64,000 nt of DNA, from contig NZ_JACRMG010000003.1 of NCBI RefSeq assembly GCF_016219575.1, positions 1 to 64,000 on the forward strand. The letters are read 5' to 3'. The stretch's first letter is position 1. Each line of letters opens with the position of its first letter. Source of the DNA: Bradyrhizobium sp. GTDB taxonomy: Bacteria; Pseudomonadota; Alphaproteobacteria; Rhizobiales; Xanthobacteraceae. Positions 32,363-41,704 of this stretch are shown piece after piece. Below the pieces are notes generated by a model. The model was not told the DNA's origin. It searched no databases and saw nothing but the letters and a program-made list of their open reading frames with translations. Both the position numbers and the translations under genes were made by a program.

Positions 32363-33343
32363 CTACTCGATCACCTCGTCGGCGCGCGCCAGCAGCGACT
32401 GCGGGATAGTAATGCCCAGCGTCTTCGCGGTCTTGTTGTTGATGACGAGCTCAAATCGTGTCGCCTGCCTTAGCGGCAGATCGCTTGGGCGCGCACCACC
32501 GAGGATTTTTGCGACCTGCTCGGCCGCGGTCGAGTAGATTTCATTCGCTGTCGCGCCATAAGACATCAGGCCGCCTGCATCGACGAAGAAACGGAACGCG
32601 TGCATCGAGGGTAGCCGCGCTTCGATGGCGAATTCTGCGAGCAGGCTCGGTCTCGGGTGGGAACTGAGTACGACGTCGGGATAGACGAACAAAGCTTGCG
32701 GTTTTTCGTTCGCGATTGTCGCGAGCTCCGGCAGCAACTCCTCGGCGGCTCCAACCTCTGCGGTCTGCAAGGTAATTCCAAGGCGCGGCGCAACCGCCTC
32801 GGTCATCTTGAGCGCGTTGGGAGCGGCCTGGGGATCATGCAGGAACATGACTCTTGAAGCCCCCGGCACCGCCTCGTGCAGCAGTTCGAGACGCTTTGGG
32901 CTCAATTCCGTGGTCATGCAGGTGACCCCGGTCAGGTTGCCTCGGCCGCGCGCAAGCTGCGTGACGTGCTCGAAAGGATCGCAGGAATAGACGACCAGCG
33001 GCGTGGTCTTCACGGCCTCGGCGACGATGCGTGCGGCCCGCGTTCCCATGGTAAAGAGAACATCAACCGGCAACCGCGCCAGCTCGGTCGCCAGCTTGGG
33101 CATCCGCTGGTACTGGCAATCCGCGAAGCGCTGTTCGAAGACGACGTTCTTGCCCTCGACATAGCCATGTTCGGCCAAGCGCGAGCGAAAGATTTCGAAG
33201 TTGGGTCGGCGCGGGCCCGGGCCGCAAACCTCCAGCCAGCCAACACGCGCAACAGCGTCCGCTTTTTGCGCCATGACCGGCGTCGGTATAGCCAACAGGC
33301 TGGCGCCCAACGCGAGAGCCGCGATGCCGATCCCTGTGCGCAT
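32363..33343 (-). CDS. Orphan ABC-type substrate-binding protein (ABC_sub_bind family)
   Basis: A 326-residue secreted protein: signal peptide MRTGIGIAALALGASLLA to PTPVMA, then VARVGWLEVCGPGPRRPNFE, which opens the first lobe. The family motif FRSRLAEHGYVEGKNVVFEQ and the late SYGATANEIYSTAAEQVAKIL segment are typical of this family, which in Bradyrhizobium-type genomes is greatly expanded and usually unlinked to permeases. ATG 33343 with GGGTGG upstream is preferred over GTG 33379. No permease or ATPase is adjacent, so the role is unknown. Confidence 0.9.
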   Translation of the reverse strand: MRTGIGIAALALGASLLAIPTPVMAQKADAVARVGWLEVCGPGPRRPNFEIFRSRLAEHGYVEGKNVVFEQRFADCQYQRMPKLATELARLPVDVLFTMGTRAARIVAEAVKTTPLVVYSCDPFEHVTQLARGRGNLTGVTCMTTELSPKRLELLHEAVPGASRVMFLHDPQAAPNALKMTEAVAPRLGITLQTAEVGAAEELLPELATIANEKPQALFVYPDVVLSSHPRPSLLAEFAIEARLPSMHAFRFFVDAGGLMSYGATANEIYSTAAEQVAKILGGARPSDLPLRQATRFELVINNKTAKTLGITIPQSLLARADEVIE

Positions 33344-33433
33344 TCCGACCACCCTTGGTTTGATGATCAATCCCGGCACGAGTGTGGTGGCAAGATTAGC
33401 ACCGTGGCGGAAGTTGCGGAATGGCCAGTCAGC

Positions 33434-34516
33434 CTACCGCCACGGCTCGACGATGATCTTGGTGTGCTTTTCCGGATTGGCGAGATCGGCGAAGGCCTGC
33501 GCCACGCCGTCGATGCCGACGTGGCCTGTCACCAGCGAAGCGGCATCGACCGTGCCCTCGGCGATCAGGCGCAGCGAATAGGCAAACTCCTCCGGCGTGT
33601 AGCCGAGCACATATTGAACGTTGAGCTCCTTGAGGATGCCCAGCATCGGCTCGGAGCGGTCGCTCTCCATGCAGACGCCTACCACGACGATTTTGGCATC
33701 GCGCGGTGCACCCTCGAACACCTGTTGCAGCAGGCCGGGCACGCCGACGCATTCGAAGATCAGCGCGGGCTTCAGCGCTGGCAGCATCGCCTGCAGCGGC
33801 GGACGCGCCGCCTTTTCCTCCGGCGACATCTGGGCGTGTTCGGCCCAGGTGGCATAGGGCTGCGTGCGCGCGGGATCGACCACGATGTCGGCGCCCATCT
33901 TTTCCGCCAGCGCGCGCCGCATTGGCGAGTAATCGGCGGCGACGATCGGGTGCAGGCCCCTGAGCTTGAGCGCCGATATCACCGCGAGCCCGACCGGGCC
34001 ACAGCCGATCACCAGCGGCACCTCGCCGCCCCGGATGTTGGCTTTCGCCACAGCATGGACCCCGACGGCGAGCGGCTCGGTCAGCGCAGCATGCGCGGCC
34101 TGCAGGCCGTTCGGCACTTCCAGCAGCAGCGGCTCGCTGAGCAGCATGCGCTCGGCATAGCCGCCGACATTGTCGTTGGAATAGCCGATGCCTTCGATCC
34201 CTGTGGGCGTCAGCAGCGCCGGCAGCGAGCACACTTTTGTGCCGGGCTTGAACTTGCGCTCCGTGCCGGGACCATATTCCAGCACCTCGCAGCAGAATTC
34301 GTGGCCGAATACGACGTCTCGCTTCAGGTCCATCGGTTTGCGGTGGGGGAAGTGTTTGGACAGCTCGACCATGCGGTGGGCATGCTGGCGCGCATGCAGG
34401 TCGGAACCGCAGATACCGCAGGCGAGCGTCTTGACCAGCACCTGGCCGGCCGCGGGCTTCGGATCCGGCCAGCTGTCGGCCACGATCTGGCCGTTGCGGA
34501 AAATGGCTGCGCGCAT
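33434..34516 (-). CDS. Zinc-dependent medium-chain dehydrogenase lacking the structural zinc lobe
   Basis: A 360-residue MDR-family oxidoreductase. The catalytic zinc set is recognisable (C36 in GICGSDLHA, and H72-E73 in GHEF), and VIGCGPVGLAVISALKLRG binds NAD(P). The four-cysteine structural-zinc lobe of most alcohol dehydrogenases is absent, replaced by KVCSLPALLTPTGIEG. The substrate is probably an alcohol, polyol or formaldehyde-like compound but cannot be named. It diverges from a LysR regulator across 189 bases, a common arrangement for LysR control. Confidence 0.9.
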   Translation of the reverse strand: MRAAIFRNGQIVADSWPDPKPAAGQVLVKTLACGICGSDLHARQHAHRMVELSKHFPHRKPMDLKRDVVFGHEFCCEVLEYGPGTERKFKPGTKVCSLPALLTPTGIEGIGYSNDNVGGYAERMLLSEPLLLEVPNGLQAAHAALTEPLAVGVHAVAKANIRGGEVPLVIGCGPVGLAVISALKLRGLHPIVAADYSPMRRALAEKMGADIVVDPARTQPYATWAEHAQMSPEEKAARPPLQAMLPALKPALIFECVGVPGLLQQVFEGAPRDAKIVVVGVCMESDRSEPMLGILKELNVQYVLGYTPEEFAYSLRLIAEGTVDAASLVTGHVGIDGVAQAFADLANPEKHTKIIVEPWR

Positions 34517-34705
34517 CCGGACTTATCCTCCCCTTTTTCCGGTTCCTTTGTCACAGGCAGGCGAGGAAGGAAAGAACGAAAGCGGGCCACGATGCCGACC
34601 GGCTTTCGCATCGATAGACGGCGGCTATGGCGATTCCGGAACGTGTCCCCCGCAGTTCCGCTAGACTGCAATGGATTACCTGCGATTTCCGAAGGGGCAG
34701 ACTTC

Positions 34706-35644
34706 ATGGAAATGCACCAGATCCGCTACTTCCTCGCGGTCAGCCGCACGCTGAATTTCACCCGCGCGGCCGACGAGTGCAACGTCGCCCAGCCGTCGCT
34801 GACCCGCGCCATCAAGCAGCTCGAGGCCGAGCTCGGCGGCGACCTGTTCCGCCGCGAACGCCCTGCCGCGCAGCTCACCGAACTCGGCCAGCGCATGCAT
34901 CCGCTGCTCAAGCAGTGCTACGAGGCCGCCGTCGGCGCCCGCTCGCTCGCCACCTCCTTCAAGGGCGGCAAGATCGGTACCCTGCGGATCGCCATTGCGG
35001 ACGCAGTCGACATCGCTCTGCTGATTCCCCACCTCAACCAGTTGAAGCGGATGTTCAACGCGCTCGAGTTCAGGCTGCTGCGCGGCAACAGCAAGGAAAT
35101 CGGCGAATATCTCAAGAAGGGTGATGCCGAGCTCGGCATTGCCGTCGAGATCGACCGCGACTGGGACCGTCTCGACAGCTGGCCGCTGTTCACCGAAAGC
35201 TTTCAGCTCGTCGTCAACCGTTGCCATCCGCTCGCCGACAGTGGCCCGGTGGACGTCGAGGCGCTGAGGCAGCAGCCGTCGCTGTCGCGCGGCTATTGCG
35301 AATATGCGGAGCGGGTGAGTGCGGCACTGCGCGCGGGCGACGTCGATAGCGGCGGCAGTCACGAGGTGTCCTGCGAGCACGACCTGATCAAGCTGCTGGA
35401 GGCCGATATCGGCATGGCGATCATGCCGCGCAGCGCCTCCACGCCGGACACCCTGCGGCGCGCCGAGGTCGAAGGTCTCGACATCAAGCGCACCGTGCAG
35501 CTCTACGGCGTCGCCGGGCGCGAGCGCACGGCAGTCGCCTCCGCCGTCATGAAGATGCTGCGCAGCGCCGACTGGCAGGCCTTCACACAGCCGGCCGCGC
35601 CGCCGAACGACGCCAAGCCGCCCCTCTCCATCATCGCCGCCTGA
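34706..35644 (+). CDS. LysR family transcriptional regulator
   Basis: A 312-residue regulator: HTH MEMHQIRYFLAVSRTLNFTR then ADECNVAQPSLTRAIKQLE, and an effector domain from about residue 90. Five or more cysteines are present, several in the effector domain (VNRCHPLAD, SRGYCEYAE, VSCEHDL). ATG 34706 has GGGG eight bases upstream. It is divergent from a zinc dehydrogenase and lies 14 bases before a peroxiredoxin-like gene on the same strand, so it probably regulates one or both. Redox sensing is possible but speculative. Confidence 0.93.
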   Translation: MEMHQIRYFLAVSRTLNFTRAADECNVAQPSLTRAIKQLEAELGGDLFRRERPAAQLTELGQRMHPLLKQCYEAAVGARSLATSFKGGKIGTLRIAIADAVDIALLIPHLNQLKRMFNALEFRLLRGNSKEIGEYLKKGDAELGIAVEIDRDWDRLDSWPLFTESFQLVVNRCHPLADSGPVDVEALRQQPSLSRGYCEYAERVSAALRAGDVDSGGSHEVSCEHDLIKLLEADIGMAIMPRSASTPDTLRRAEVEGLDIKRTVQLYGVAGRERTAVASAVMKMLRSADWQAFTQPAAPPNDAKPPLSIIAA

Positions 35645-35658
35645 CCGGGACAACAACA

Positions 35659-36393
35659 ATGGCCGAAAAGACCATCGCCGAACTGCTGCAGGAGACAACC
35701 GAAGACAGCCGCATGATGGACGCGCCGCTCGGCGTGCGGCTGCAGGCGGTTGCGGATGCCGTGCGCCGGCTGCGGCCGGAATTCACCGCCGTCGTGGACC
35801 GGATGGTGGAGCGGCTCGAAGCCAACCAGGTCGGCCAGAGCGCGCCGCAGGTCGGCGAGCCGATGCCGGATTTCATCCTGCCCGACCAGGACGGCAGGCT
35901 GGTCCGTCTCGGCGAGCTGCTGGAGCGCGGACCGGTGGTGATGTCGTTCAACCGCGGGCACTGGTGCCCCTACTGCAAGCTCAACGCCGACGGGCTGGCC
36001 GAGATCGCGCCCGAGATCAAGCGGCTCGGCGGCGAGATCGTCGCGATCTCGCCGGAGACGCACCAATATGGCGCCGCGCTCCGCGACTATGCCGATGCGC
36101 CCTTCCCGGTGCTGACCGATCTCGACAACGGCTATGCGCTCTCGATCAACCTCGCGTTCTGGGTCGGTGACGAGAAGCGCGAGGCGATGAAAGAGAGCGG
36201 CTTCGATATCGAGACCTATAACGGCAACGACACCTGGACGCTGCCGGTGCCCGCGACCTTCGTGGTCGGCCGCGACGGCCTGGTCAAGGCGCGCTACATC
36301 GATCCGGATTACCGGCGACGAATGGAGCTGGATGCGATCGTGACGGCGGTGACGGCGGAAGGCGGCGGCGAACGCCGGCTGCGCTCGGCGTGA
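35659..36393 (+). CDS. Peroxiredoxin-like (AhpC/TSA, thioredoxin-fold) protein
   Basis: A 244-residue cytoplasmic protein. A helical N-terminal part is followed by a thioredoxin fold from about residue 62 (QVGEPMPDFILPDQDGR), with the redox pair C103-P-Y-C106 in RGHWCPYC. A vicinal CPYC pair, where usual AhpC-type peroxiredoxins have TFVCP, marks the peroxiredoxin-like subgroup. It probably reduces peroxides or disulfides. No signal peptide is present. It follows the LysR gene by 14 bases and ends 7 bases from the convergent autotransporter gene. Confidence 0.9.
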   Translation: MAEKTIAELLQETTEDSRMMDAPLGVRLQAVADAVRRLRPEFTAVVDRMVERLEANQVGQSAPQVGEPMPDFILPDQDGRLVRLGELLERGPVVMSFNRGHWCPYCKLNADGLAEIAPEIKRLGGEIVAISPETHQYGAALRDYADAPFPVLTDLDNGYALSINLAFWVGDEKREAMKESGFDIETYNGNDTWTLPVPATFVVGRDGLVKARYIDPDYRRRMELDAIVTAVTAEGGGERRLRSA

Positions 36394-36400
36394 CCGGTAC

Positions 36401-39400
36401 TCACCAGGCGTAGCGCAGCACGCCCTTGCCGGCATAGGAGCGGTTGACGTCGGAGAACTGCCCCTCGAACGTGCCGGCGGCCGACCAGCCGTTGAGCCAT
36501 TTCATCTCGGCAGACGCCGTGGTCAGCGCTGAATCGTGCGGCTGCGCCGCGCCGTAGACGATGAAGGACGTGCCCGGCAGCGTCTGGAATACCGGCGTGA
36601 TGCTGCGGTCGGTGAAGAAGTCATGCGCCCAGGCCAGCCGTCCCCGCAGCGTCAGGATGGCGCTCTGCATCGCATAGGACTTGTCGAGCCGGACGCCGAG
36701 CTCGGTACGTCCTGCGGTGACGTCCCTGGCGGCATAGTTCAGCGCGAAATTGCCGGGACCCGCCAGCACCTGCTCGGCATAGGCCGGCAGGAAGTAGCTC
36801 GTGAACTGGCCGGCGGCATAGGGCGTCACGCCCATCCACGGCGTGACGTAACGGTAGCCGCCCTCGATGCGGCCGGTGATCGCATTGGCGTTGAACTGCG
36901 CGCGCAACTGCTCAAAGCCGGCGGCGGTCACGGTGCGGTCGGTCGTGACATCCTGCCAGGCCCAGGCCGCAGCGGCCGTGACATAGGCCGGACCCGCGTT
37001 GTGGCGGATGAAGGCGCCGGCCTGGAACATGTCGGAGCGGCCGGAGCCGGTGGCGAGTACACTGAAATTCGTACCGCCGCCCGCAAAGGCAAAACCCACC
37101 AGCGTTTGGCGGGAAATGCGGAAGTCGGCTCCCGCGGCGAAGCCGAAGGCGCGCACGGTCGCGGCATTCGAGCCGACCGCGGCGTTGCCGTCGGTGTTGT
37201 TGCCGCCGCCGAAGGCCGCGCCCCACACGCTCCAGCGGTTGTCGAGGAGATCGTTGCGCGCGACGTCCGCCTTGGTCGGGAATTTCGCAAGGGCATCGCG
37301 CGCCGCGCCGGACTTCCTGCCGGCATAAGCGAGCGAGGTCTCGTCGGCGAACGGCACAGCACCGGCATTGCCGCCTGCCCCGCCGTTGCGGCCGATGACG
37401 AAGGGATCAGTGAGCAGGCCGACGAACAGGTTCATCGCATCGAACGTCGCCTGCTGCGTGCCGGTGGCGAGTTCGCCCGATACCTGCGTCAGGCCGCCGG
37501 GCGAGAGCCCGGCGAAGGCGGCAGGGATGGTGCCGTTGATGTTCCAGAAATTCTGCAGCGTGCTGGCGACGTTGCGCTGGTTGATGTTGAGATTGTACTT
37601 CGCCGACCAGTCGAGCGCGAAGTTGAGGTAGATATTGTTGGGATCGGAAGTGATCGTGCCGACGAGACCGCCGGGCGCGGCGACGCCGGCGAAATTGCCG
37701 CTGTGGCTGCCGACCTGCATGATCGTGTATTGCGGCAGCACGGTGCTGCCCGGCACGAACGCTGCAACGACGGTGCCGTCGAGCAAGGCATTGCCAGCGA
37801 CATTGGCGAAGCTCGCGGTGACCGAGTTCAGCGCGACGAGATAGAGCGCGCCCGACTGGAACGCGAGATTGCCGTTCACGATCTGCGACGAACCGGCCGT
37901 GCCGCTGCCGGGGGCGTAAATGCCGCCGCCGGCGATGAGGGCATTGCCGATCGTGCCGATGCCGGTGAGCGCACCACCGGCATTCACCGTGGTAAGGCTG
38001 GACAGATCGTTGACGCCGTCCACCTGCAGCACGCCGCCGTTCACGGTGGTGGTGCCGGTATAGGTGTTGGTGCCGGACAGGATCAGCGTGCCGGAGCCAA
38101 CCTTTTCCAGCGAACCGGGGCCGGGACCGCAGCCGCAGGAATCGGCGATCACGCCGCTGACCTCCGTCGAGCGATTGTTGCTGCCGACGACCAGCGTGTT
38201 GCCGCCGCCAATGAAGTAGTTGCCGGATCCTTCGATCGAACCGGCGCTGATGCGGCCGTCGCCGTTGGGGCCGGTGCTGCCGCTGAAGTCGACGATGCCG
38301 GTGTCGTTGGTGATGAAGCGCGCATTGCCGCCGGTGGAATTGTCGAAGAAAGCCGTTACCGCGTTGTTGTTGGTGGTGACGGTGGCGTTACCGGCGGTCG
38401 AGTTGTCGAGGAAGGCGAGACCGGCCGGAGGACCGAAGCCCAGGCCGGGGCTGTTGTTGACGATCGTCGCATTGGCGGCCGTGCTGTTGTCGAAGAAGAA
38501 GGTCAGGCCGCCATAACGGTTGGTGATGTTGGCATTCTCGGCGGAACTGGAATCGTTGAACGTGGTCACGCCGAAATAGCGGTTGAGGATGGTAGCGTTG
38601 CCCGCCTTGCTGTTGTCGTAGAAGTCGGTCTCACCCGAGTAGCGGTTGGTGATGTTGGCATTGGCCGCCGTGCTGGCGGCGTTGAACACGGTCGTGCCGC
38701 CGGTCCGGTTGACGATCGTCGCACTGCCGGCGCTCGCTGTGTCGGTGCCAAATGCAACGCCGAAATCGGTTTCGCCGCCGTTGATGTTGTTGATCGTCAT
38801 CGTGGCGGCGGTATTCGCTCCGAAGAACGTCGTGATGCCGAAATCGTTGGTCAGCGTGGTGATGCCGGCGGTATTCGCATTGACGATGTTGAACCCGCCG
38901 CCATTGTCGACGACGCCGACGATGCTGCCGGTGTGGGTCGCATCGCCCAGTTGCAGCGTTGCGCAGTTGCAGATCGTGGTGCCGCCGGCATAGGTGTTGG
39001 TGCCGTTCAGCACCAGCGGGCCGGAACCGAGAATGCCGGCGCCCTGCACATTGATGCCCCCCGCGCCGACAATGTTGGAATTGATGATCGCCGAGGGCGC
39101 CACGCCACCGGTGTTGGAAACGTCGGCCACGCTGAATGTCGTGCCGCCGGAAGCAACCGTCAGATTGCCGCCATGGATCGTGTAGATCGAGTTGTCGCCG
39201 GTGAGACCGAACACCACGGCCCCGGTGAGCGTGACGCCGCCCGGCGCAACCGTCACCGTGCCGCCGGTCGTCGGCGTCGAGGTCGCCGACGCACCGAAAA
39301 TCGTCGTCGTCAGCGGCGACGGATCGTAAGCGGTCGACGTGGTGCCGGGGTCATTGGTCCAGTTGGTGGTCGTGTCGTTCCAGACGCCGCCGCCGCCATT

Positions 39401-39532
39401 GATGGCGCCGTTCGGCGTGGTTTGGGCGCCGTTGAAATATTGCTGGGCCCGGGCGGAATCCACCTGGGCCCCGGCCGCAACGGCGGCCATCACGACGGCC
39501 AACAATGCCGCGCGCCCCAAGCCTGACACCAC
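36401..39532 (-). CDS. Autotransporter (type V secretion) with beta-helix passenger
   Basis: A 1043-residue outer-membrane/surface protein. A signal peptide ends near AQVDSARAQ. The passenger contains autotransporter-associated repeats (GSGPLVLNGTNTYAGGTT near 170 and GSGTLILSGTNTYTGTTT near 479) and a block of 21-residue repeats (about 243-408). The C-terminal barrel (about 765-1043) ends RYAW, the aromatic end read by the BAM machinery. Two CxC motifs (C188/C190 and C466/C468) are unusual for an autotransporter passenger. The start is GTG 39532 with GGGG upstream. Adhesion or surface display is likely; the ligand is unknown. Confidence 0.93.
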   Translation of the reverse strand: MVSGLGRAALLAVVMAAVAAGAQVDSARAQQYFNGAQTTPNGAINGGGGVWNDTTTNWTNDPGTTSTAYDPSPLTTTIFGASATSTPTTGGTVTVAPGGVTLTGAVVFGLTGDNSIYTIHGGNLTVASGGTTFSVADVSNTGGVAPSAIINSNIVGAGGINVQGAGILGSGPLVLNGTNTYAGGTTICNCATLQLGDATHTGSIVGVVDNGGGFNIVNANTAGITTLTNDFGITTFFGANTAATMTINNINGGETDFGVAFGTDTASAGSATIVNRTGGTTVFNAASTAANANITNRYSGETDFYDNSKAGNATILNRYFGVTTFNDSSSAENANITNRYGGLTFFFDNSTAANATIVNNSPGLGFGPPAGLAFLDNSTAGNATVTTNNNAVTAFFDNSTGGNARFITNDTGIVDFSGSTGPNGDGRISAGSIEGSGNYFIGGGNTLVVGSNNRSTEVSGVIADSCGCGPGPGSLEKVGSGTLILSGTNTYTGTTTVNGGVLQVDGVNDLSSLTTVNAGGALTGIGTIGNALIAGGGIYAPGSGTAGSSQIVNGNLAFQSGALYLVALNSVTASFANVAGNALLDGTVVAAFVPGSTVLPQYTIMQVGSHSGNFAGVAAPGGLVGTITSDPNNIYLNFALDWSAKYNLNINQRNVASTLQNFWNINGTIPAAFAGLSPGGLTQVSGELATGTQQATFDAMNLFVGLLTDPFVIGRNGGAGGNAGAVPFADETSLAYAGRKSGAARDALAKFPTKADVARNDLLDNRWSVWGAAFGGGNNTDGNAAVGSNAATVRAFGFAAGADFRISRQTLVGFAFAGGGTNFSVLATGSGRSDMFQAGAFIRHNAGPAYVTAAAAWAWQDVTTDRTVTAAGFEQLRAQFNANAITGRIEGGYRYVTPWMGVTPYAAGQFTSYFLPAYAEQVLAGPGNFALNYAARDVTAGRTELGVRLDKSYAMQSAILTLRGRLAWAHDFFTDRSITPVFQTLPGTSFIVYGAAQPHDSALTTASAEMKWLNGWSAAGTFEGQFSDVNRSYAGKGVLRYAW
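38273..38845 (-). repeat. 63-bp (21-residue) repeats in the autotransporter passenger
   Basis: Within the autotransporter gene, the core (N)A(T/N)I-N recurs at residues 243, 271, 292, 313, 334, 355, 383 and 404. Steps are 28, 21, 21, 21, 21, 28 and 21 residues. Each unit carries TxFxDNS(T/K)A before the core. Twenty-one residues is close to one turn of a beta-helix. Confidence 0.8.
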
Positions 39533-39711
39533 CCCAGCCCCTGAAATCAGAACTCGCCGCCGGTTGCCGGCAGCATTCCCTTGGCTGGAACTTTGGCAAA
39601 TCAGGGCAAGGGAGTCACGACAGCGACGTCCGGCGGGACACGATTTTCGCCATTCCTGCAGTCATTTAGCCGACTTTTTGGCCGGCTGTGACCAAAAGGA
39701 TACGAAAAGGC

Positions 39712-40701
39712 TCACGCGTTCGGCGAGGTCTCGCCGACCGCCTGCAGAAGTTGCGAACGCCGCACGCGCTCGCGGTGGGCGGTATAAAGGCCGCTTGCCA
39801 CGATGAAGCCGGCGCCGACCACCGTCCATTTGTCGGGGATCTCGCCAAAGACGAGGAAACCGAGGAGGCTGACCCAGATCAGCTGGGTGTAGGAGAACGG
39901 CGCGAGCACGGAAGCATCCGCATAGCGGAAGGCCAGCACGACGATCCACTGCCCCGCGGTGGAGGCTACGCCGATGAAGACGCCGAACGCGATCGCCTGC
40001 CAGGTCGGCGCAACCCAGACGAACGGCACCAGCACCGAGAGGATGAGGAGACCGGCAATCGACGAATAGGTCATGGTGGTGATGGCGCGCTCGGTGCCGC
40101 TCAACATGCGCGTCATGATCAGCGTGCACGCCCAGCACAGCGCGGAAACCAGCGGGAAGATGGCGGCGACATGAAACGCCGACGTGCCCGGCCGCAGGAT
40201 GATGAGGACGCCGAACAGGCCAACGCCGGTCGCGATCCAGCGGCGCAAGCCCACCACCTCGTTGAGGAAGACGATCGACAGCGCCGTGACGAACATCGGC
40301 GCGACGAAGCCGGTGGCGGAGGCCTCCGCGATCGGCAGGAAGCCCAGACCGGTGATGAAGAACAGCGACGAGCCGAGCACGGCGGCGCCGCGCATGAACT
40401 GCAGCCTCCGCCGGTTCGTCTGCAGCGCGTAGAGCGGGGAACCCGGAATCATCGCCGGCGACATGATCAGCGCGAACACCAGAAACCTGATCCACGTGAT
40501 CTCGATCGAAGGCAGCGACGAGGAAAGATATTTTGCGGTGACGTCCGACAGGCCGAGGAAGACGGTCGAGGCGAGGATCAGCGCGATGCCCTTGAACGGC
40601 CGGTCGGTATGGGCCGACGCCTTCGGCATGGCAGGCTTGCGTTCCGGCAACGGTGCGTGTGCGCTGTCGAGCCTTGCGGCTGCGGCGGGAGGCGGATTCA
40701 C
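39712..40701 (-). CDS. EamA/DMT family transporter
   Basis: A 329-residue inner-membrane protein with ten hydrophobic segments in two five-helix halves. Each half has the EamA layout, for example GIALILASTVFLGLSDVTAK at the first and ALCWACTLIMTRMLSG at the second, with EASATGFVAPMFVTALSIVF following the first turn. It probably exports a metabolite or amino acid. The start is uncertain: GTG 40701 gives the longest form; ATG 40629 removes 24 mostly polar residues. Neither has a strong ribosome-binding site. No adjacent gene hints at the substrate. Confidence 0.9.
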   Translation of the reverse strand: MNPPPAAAARLDSAHAPLPERKPAMPKASAHTDRPFKGIALILASTVFLGLSDVTAKYLSSSLPSIEITWIRFLVFALIMSPAMIPGSPLYALQTNRRRLQFMRGAAVLGSSLFFITGLGFLPIAEASATGFVAPMFVTALSIVFLNEVVGLRRWIATGVGLFGVLIILRPGTSAFHVAAIFPLVSALCWACTLIMTRMLSGTERAITTMTYSSIAGLLILSVLVPFVWVAPTWQAIAFGVFIGVASTAGQWIVVLAFRYADASVLAPFSYTQLIWVSLLGFLVFGEIPDKWTVVGAGFIVASGLYTAHRERVRRSQLLQAVGETSPNA

Positions 40702-40864
40702 GGCGGGCTCAAGAGGTGGAATTCGAATCTAACGGCCATAGAAAACGCCAATCGGCGCTCATCCACAAGGCACGATAGCGGGATGCCGATATGCACTGCG
40801 CGGGACGGCCCGCCGCGGTAACATTTTCTTAAGAGTCTGATCGCGCGCTTGATCGCAAACATGC

Positions 40865-41704
40865 TCACAGCATCGGCAGGCCGCGCGGCTTCGGCCCGCG
40901 CGGAAAGGCCTGGTCGATGGTGAAGATCTCGCTCGCAGTGAGGACGAGATTGCCGGCGCCGGCGTTCTCCGCGGCGTGCTCCGGGGAGGAGGCCTTCGGA
41001 ATCGGAAACACGGACGGCGCACGCGCGAGGAAACTGAGCGTGACCTGACGCGGCGTGGCCTTGTGATTGTCAGCGATCGATTGCAGCACTTCGCCGCCCC
41101 TGCTGCGCGGCGAGGGAAACTCATCATGGCCGAACGGCGAATAGGCGACGACGGCAACGCCATGCTTCTCGCACCAGGGAATCACCGCGTGCTCGATGGC
41201 GCGCTCCTGCAGGTGGTAGAGCACCTGGTTGCAGGCGATCTTGCCCCGGCCGGATACCGCGAGCAGCTCGTTGAGATCGTCGGTATCGAAATTGCTGACG
41301 CCCCAGGAGCGGATCTTTCCTGCGGCGATCAATTCCTCGAACGCGTCAACCGTATCTTCCAGCGGAAAGGAACCGCGCCAGTGCAGGAGGTAGCAATCGA
41401 GATAGTCGGTCTTCAGCCGCTGCAGCGAACGCTCGCAGGCGGTGATGGCGCCGCGGCGCGAGGCATTGCTCGGCAGCACCTTCGAGACGAGGAACAGGCT
41501 GTCGCGCTTTCCCGCGATGGCGTCGGCAATGACGAGTTCTGCATCGCCGTACATCTCGGCGGTGTCGATATGGGTCATGCCGGCATCGATGCCGCGCTGA
41601 AGCGCCGCAATCGCGCGGCTGCGGTCGGCACGGTCGAGATACCAGGTGCCCTGCCCGATCAGGGAAACCTGCGGGCCGCCCTTGCCGAATGGTTGTTGTC
41701 GCAC
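40865..41704 (-). CDS. Aldo/keto reductase
   Basis: A 279-residue NADPH-dependent oxidoreductase with the (beta/alpha)8 family pattern. The catalytic residues are in MTHIDTAEMYGDAE (Asp and Tyr), LVSKVLPSN (Lys) and YLLHWRGS (His), and the C-terminal IPKASSPEH binds the cofactor phosphate. It reduces aldehydes or ketones; the substrate is unknown. It begins with GTG 41704, preceded by GAGG seven bases earlier. The gene stands alone between the transporter and the globin gene. Confidence 0.93.
   Translation of the reverse strand: MRQQPFGKGGPQVSLIGQGTWYLDRADRSRAIAALQRGIDAGMTHIDTAEMYGDAELVIADAIAGKRDSLFLVSKVLPSNASRRGAITACERSLQRLKTDYLDCYLLHWRGSFPLEDTVDAFEELIAAGKIRSWGVSNFDTDDLNELLAVSGRGKIACNQVLYHLQERAIEHAVIPWCEKHGVAVVAYSPFGHDEFPSPRSRGGEVLQSIADNHKATPRQVTLSFLARAPSVFPIPKASSPEHAAENAGAGNLVLTASEIFTIDQAFPRGPKPRGLPML

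Noticed and set aside
32876..34705. N-terminal extension of the LysR frame by some 600 residues
   Set aside because: The upstream part is antisense to the binding-protein and zinc-dehydrogenase genes. The LysR fold starts at 34706 with its own ribosome-binding site.
38273..38845. Regular 63-bp spacing suggested a CRISPR-like or satellite repeat
   Set aside because: The periodicity is in the coding frame of the autotransporter, the units are diverged, and there are no identical direct repeats with unique spacers.
36536..39526. A 996-residue open frame antisense to the autotransporter
   Set aside because: It is a mirror frame produced by GC-rich third positions and glycine/threonine-rich coding on the other strand. 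It lacks a ribosome-binding site and any family pattern, while the opposite strand encodes a full autotransporter.
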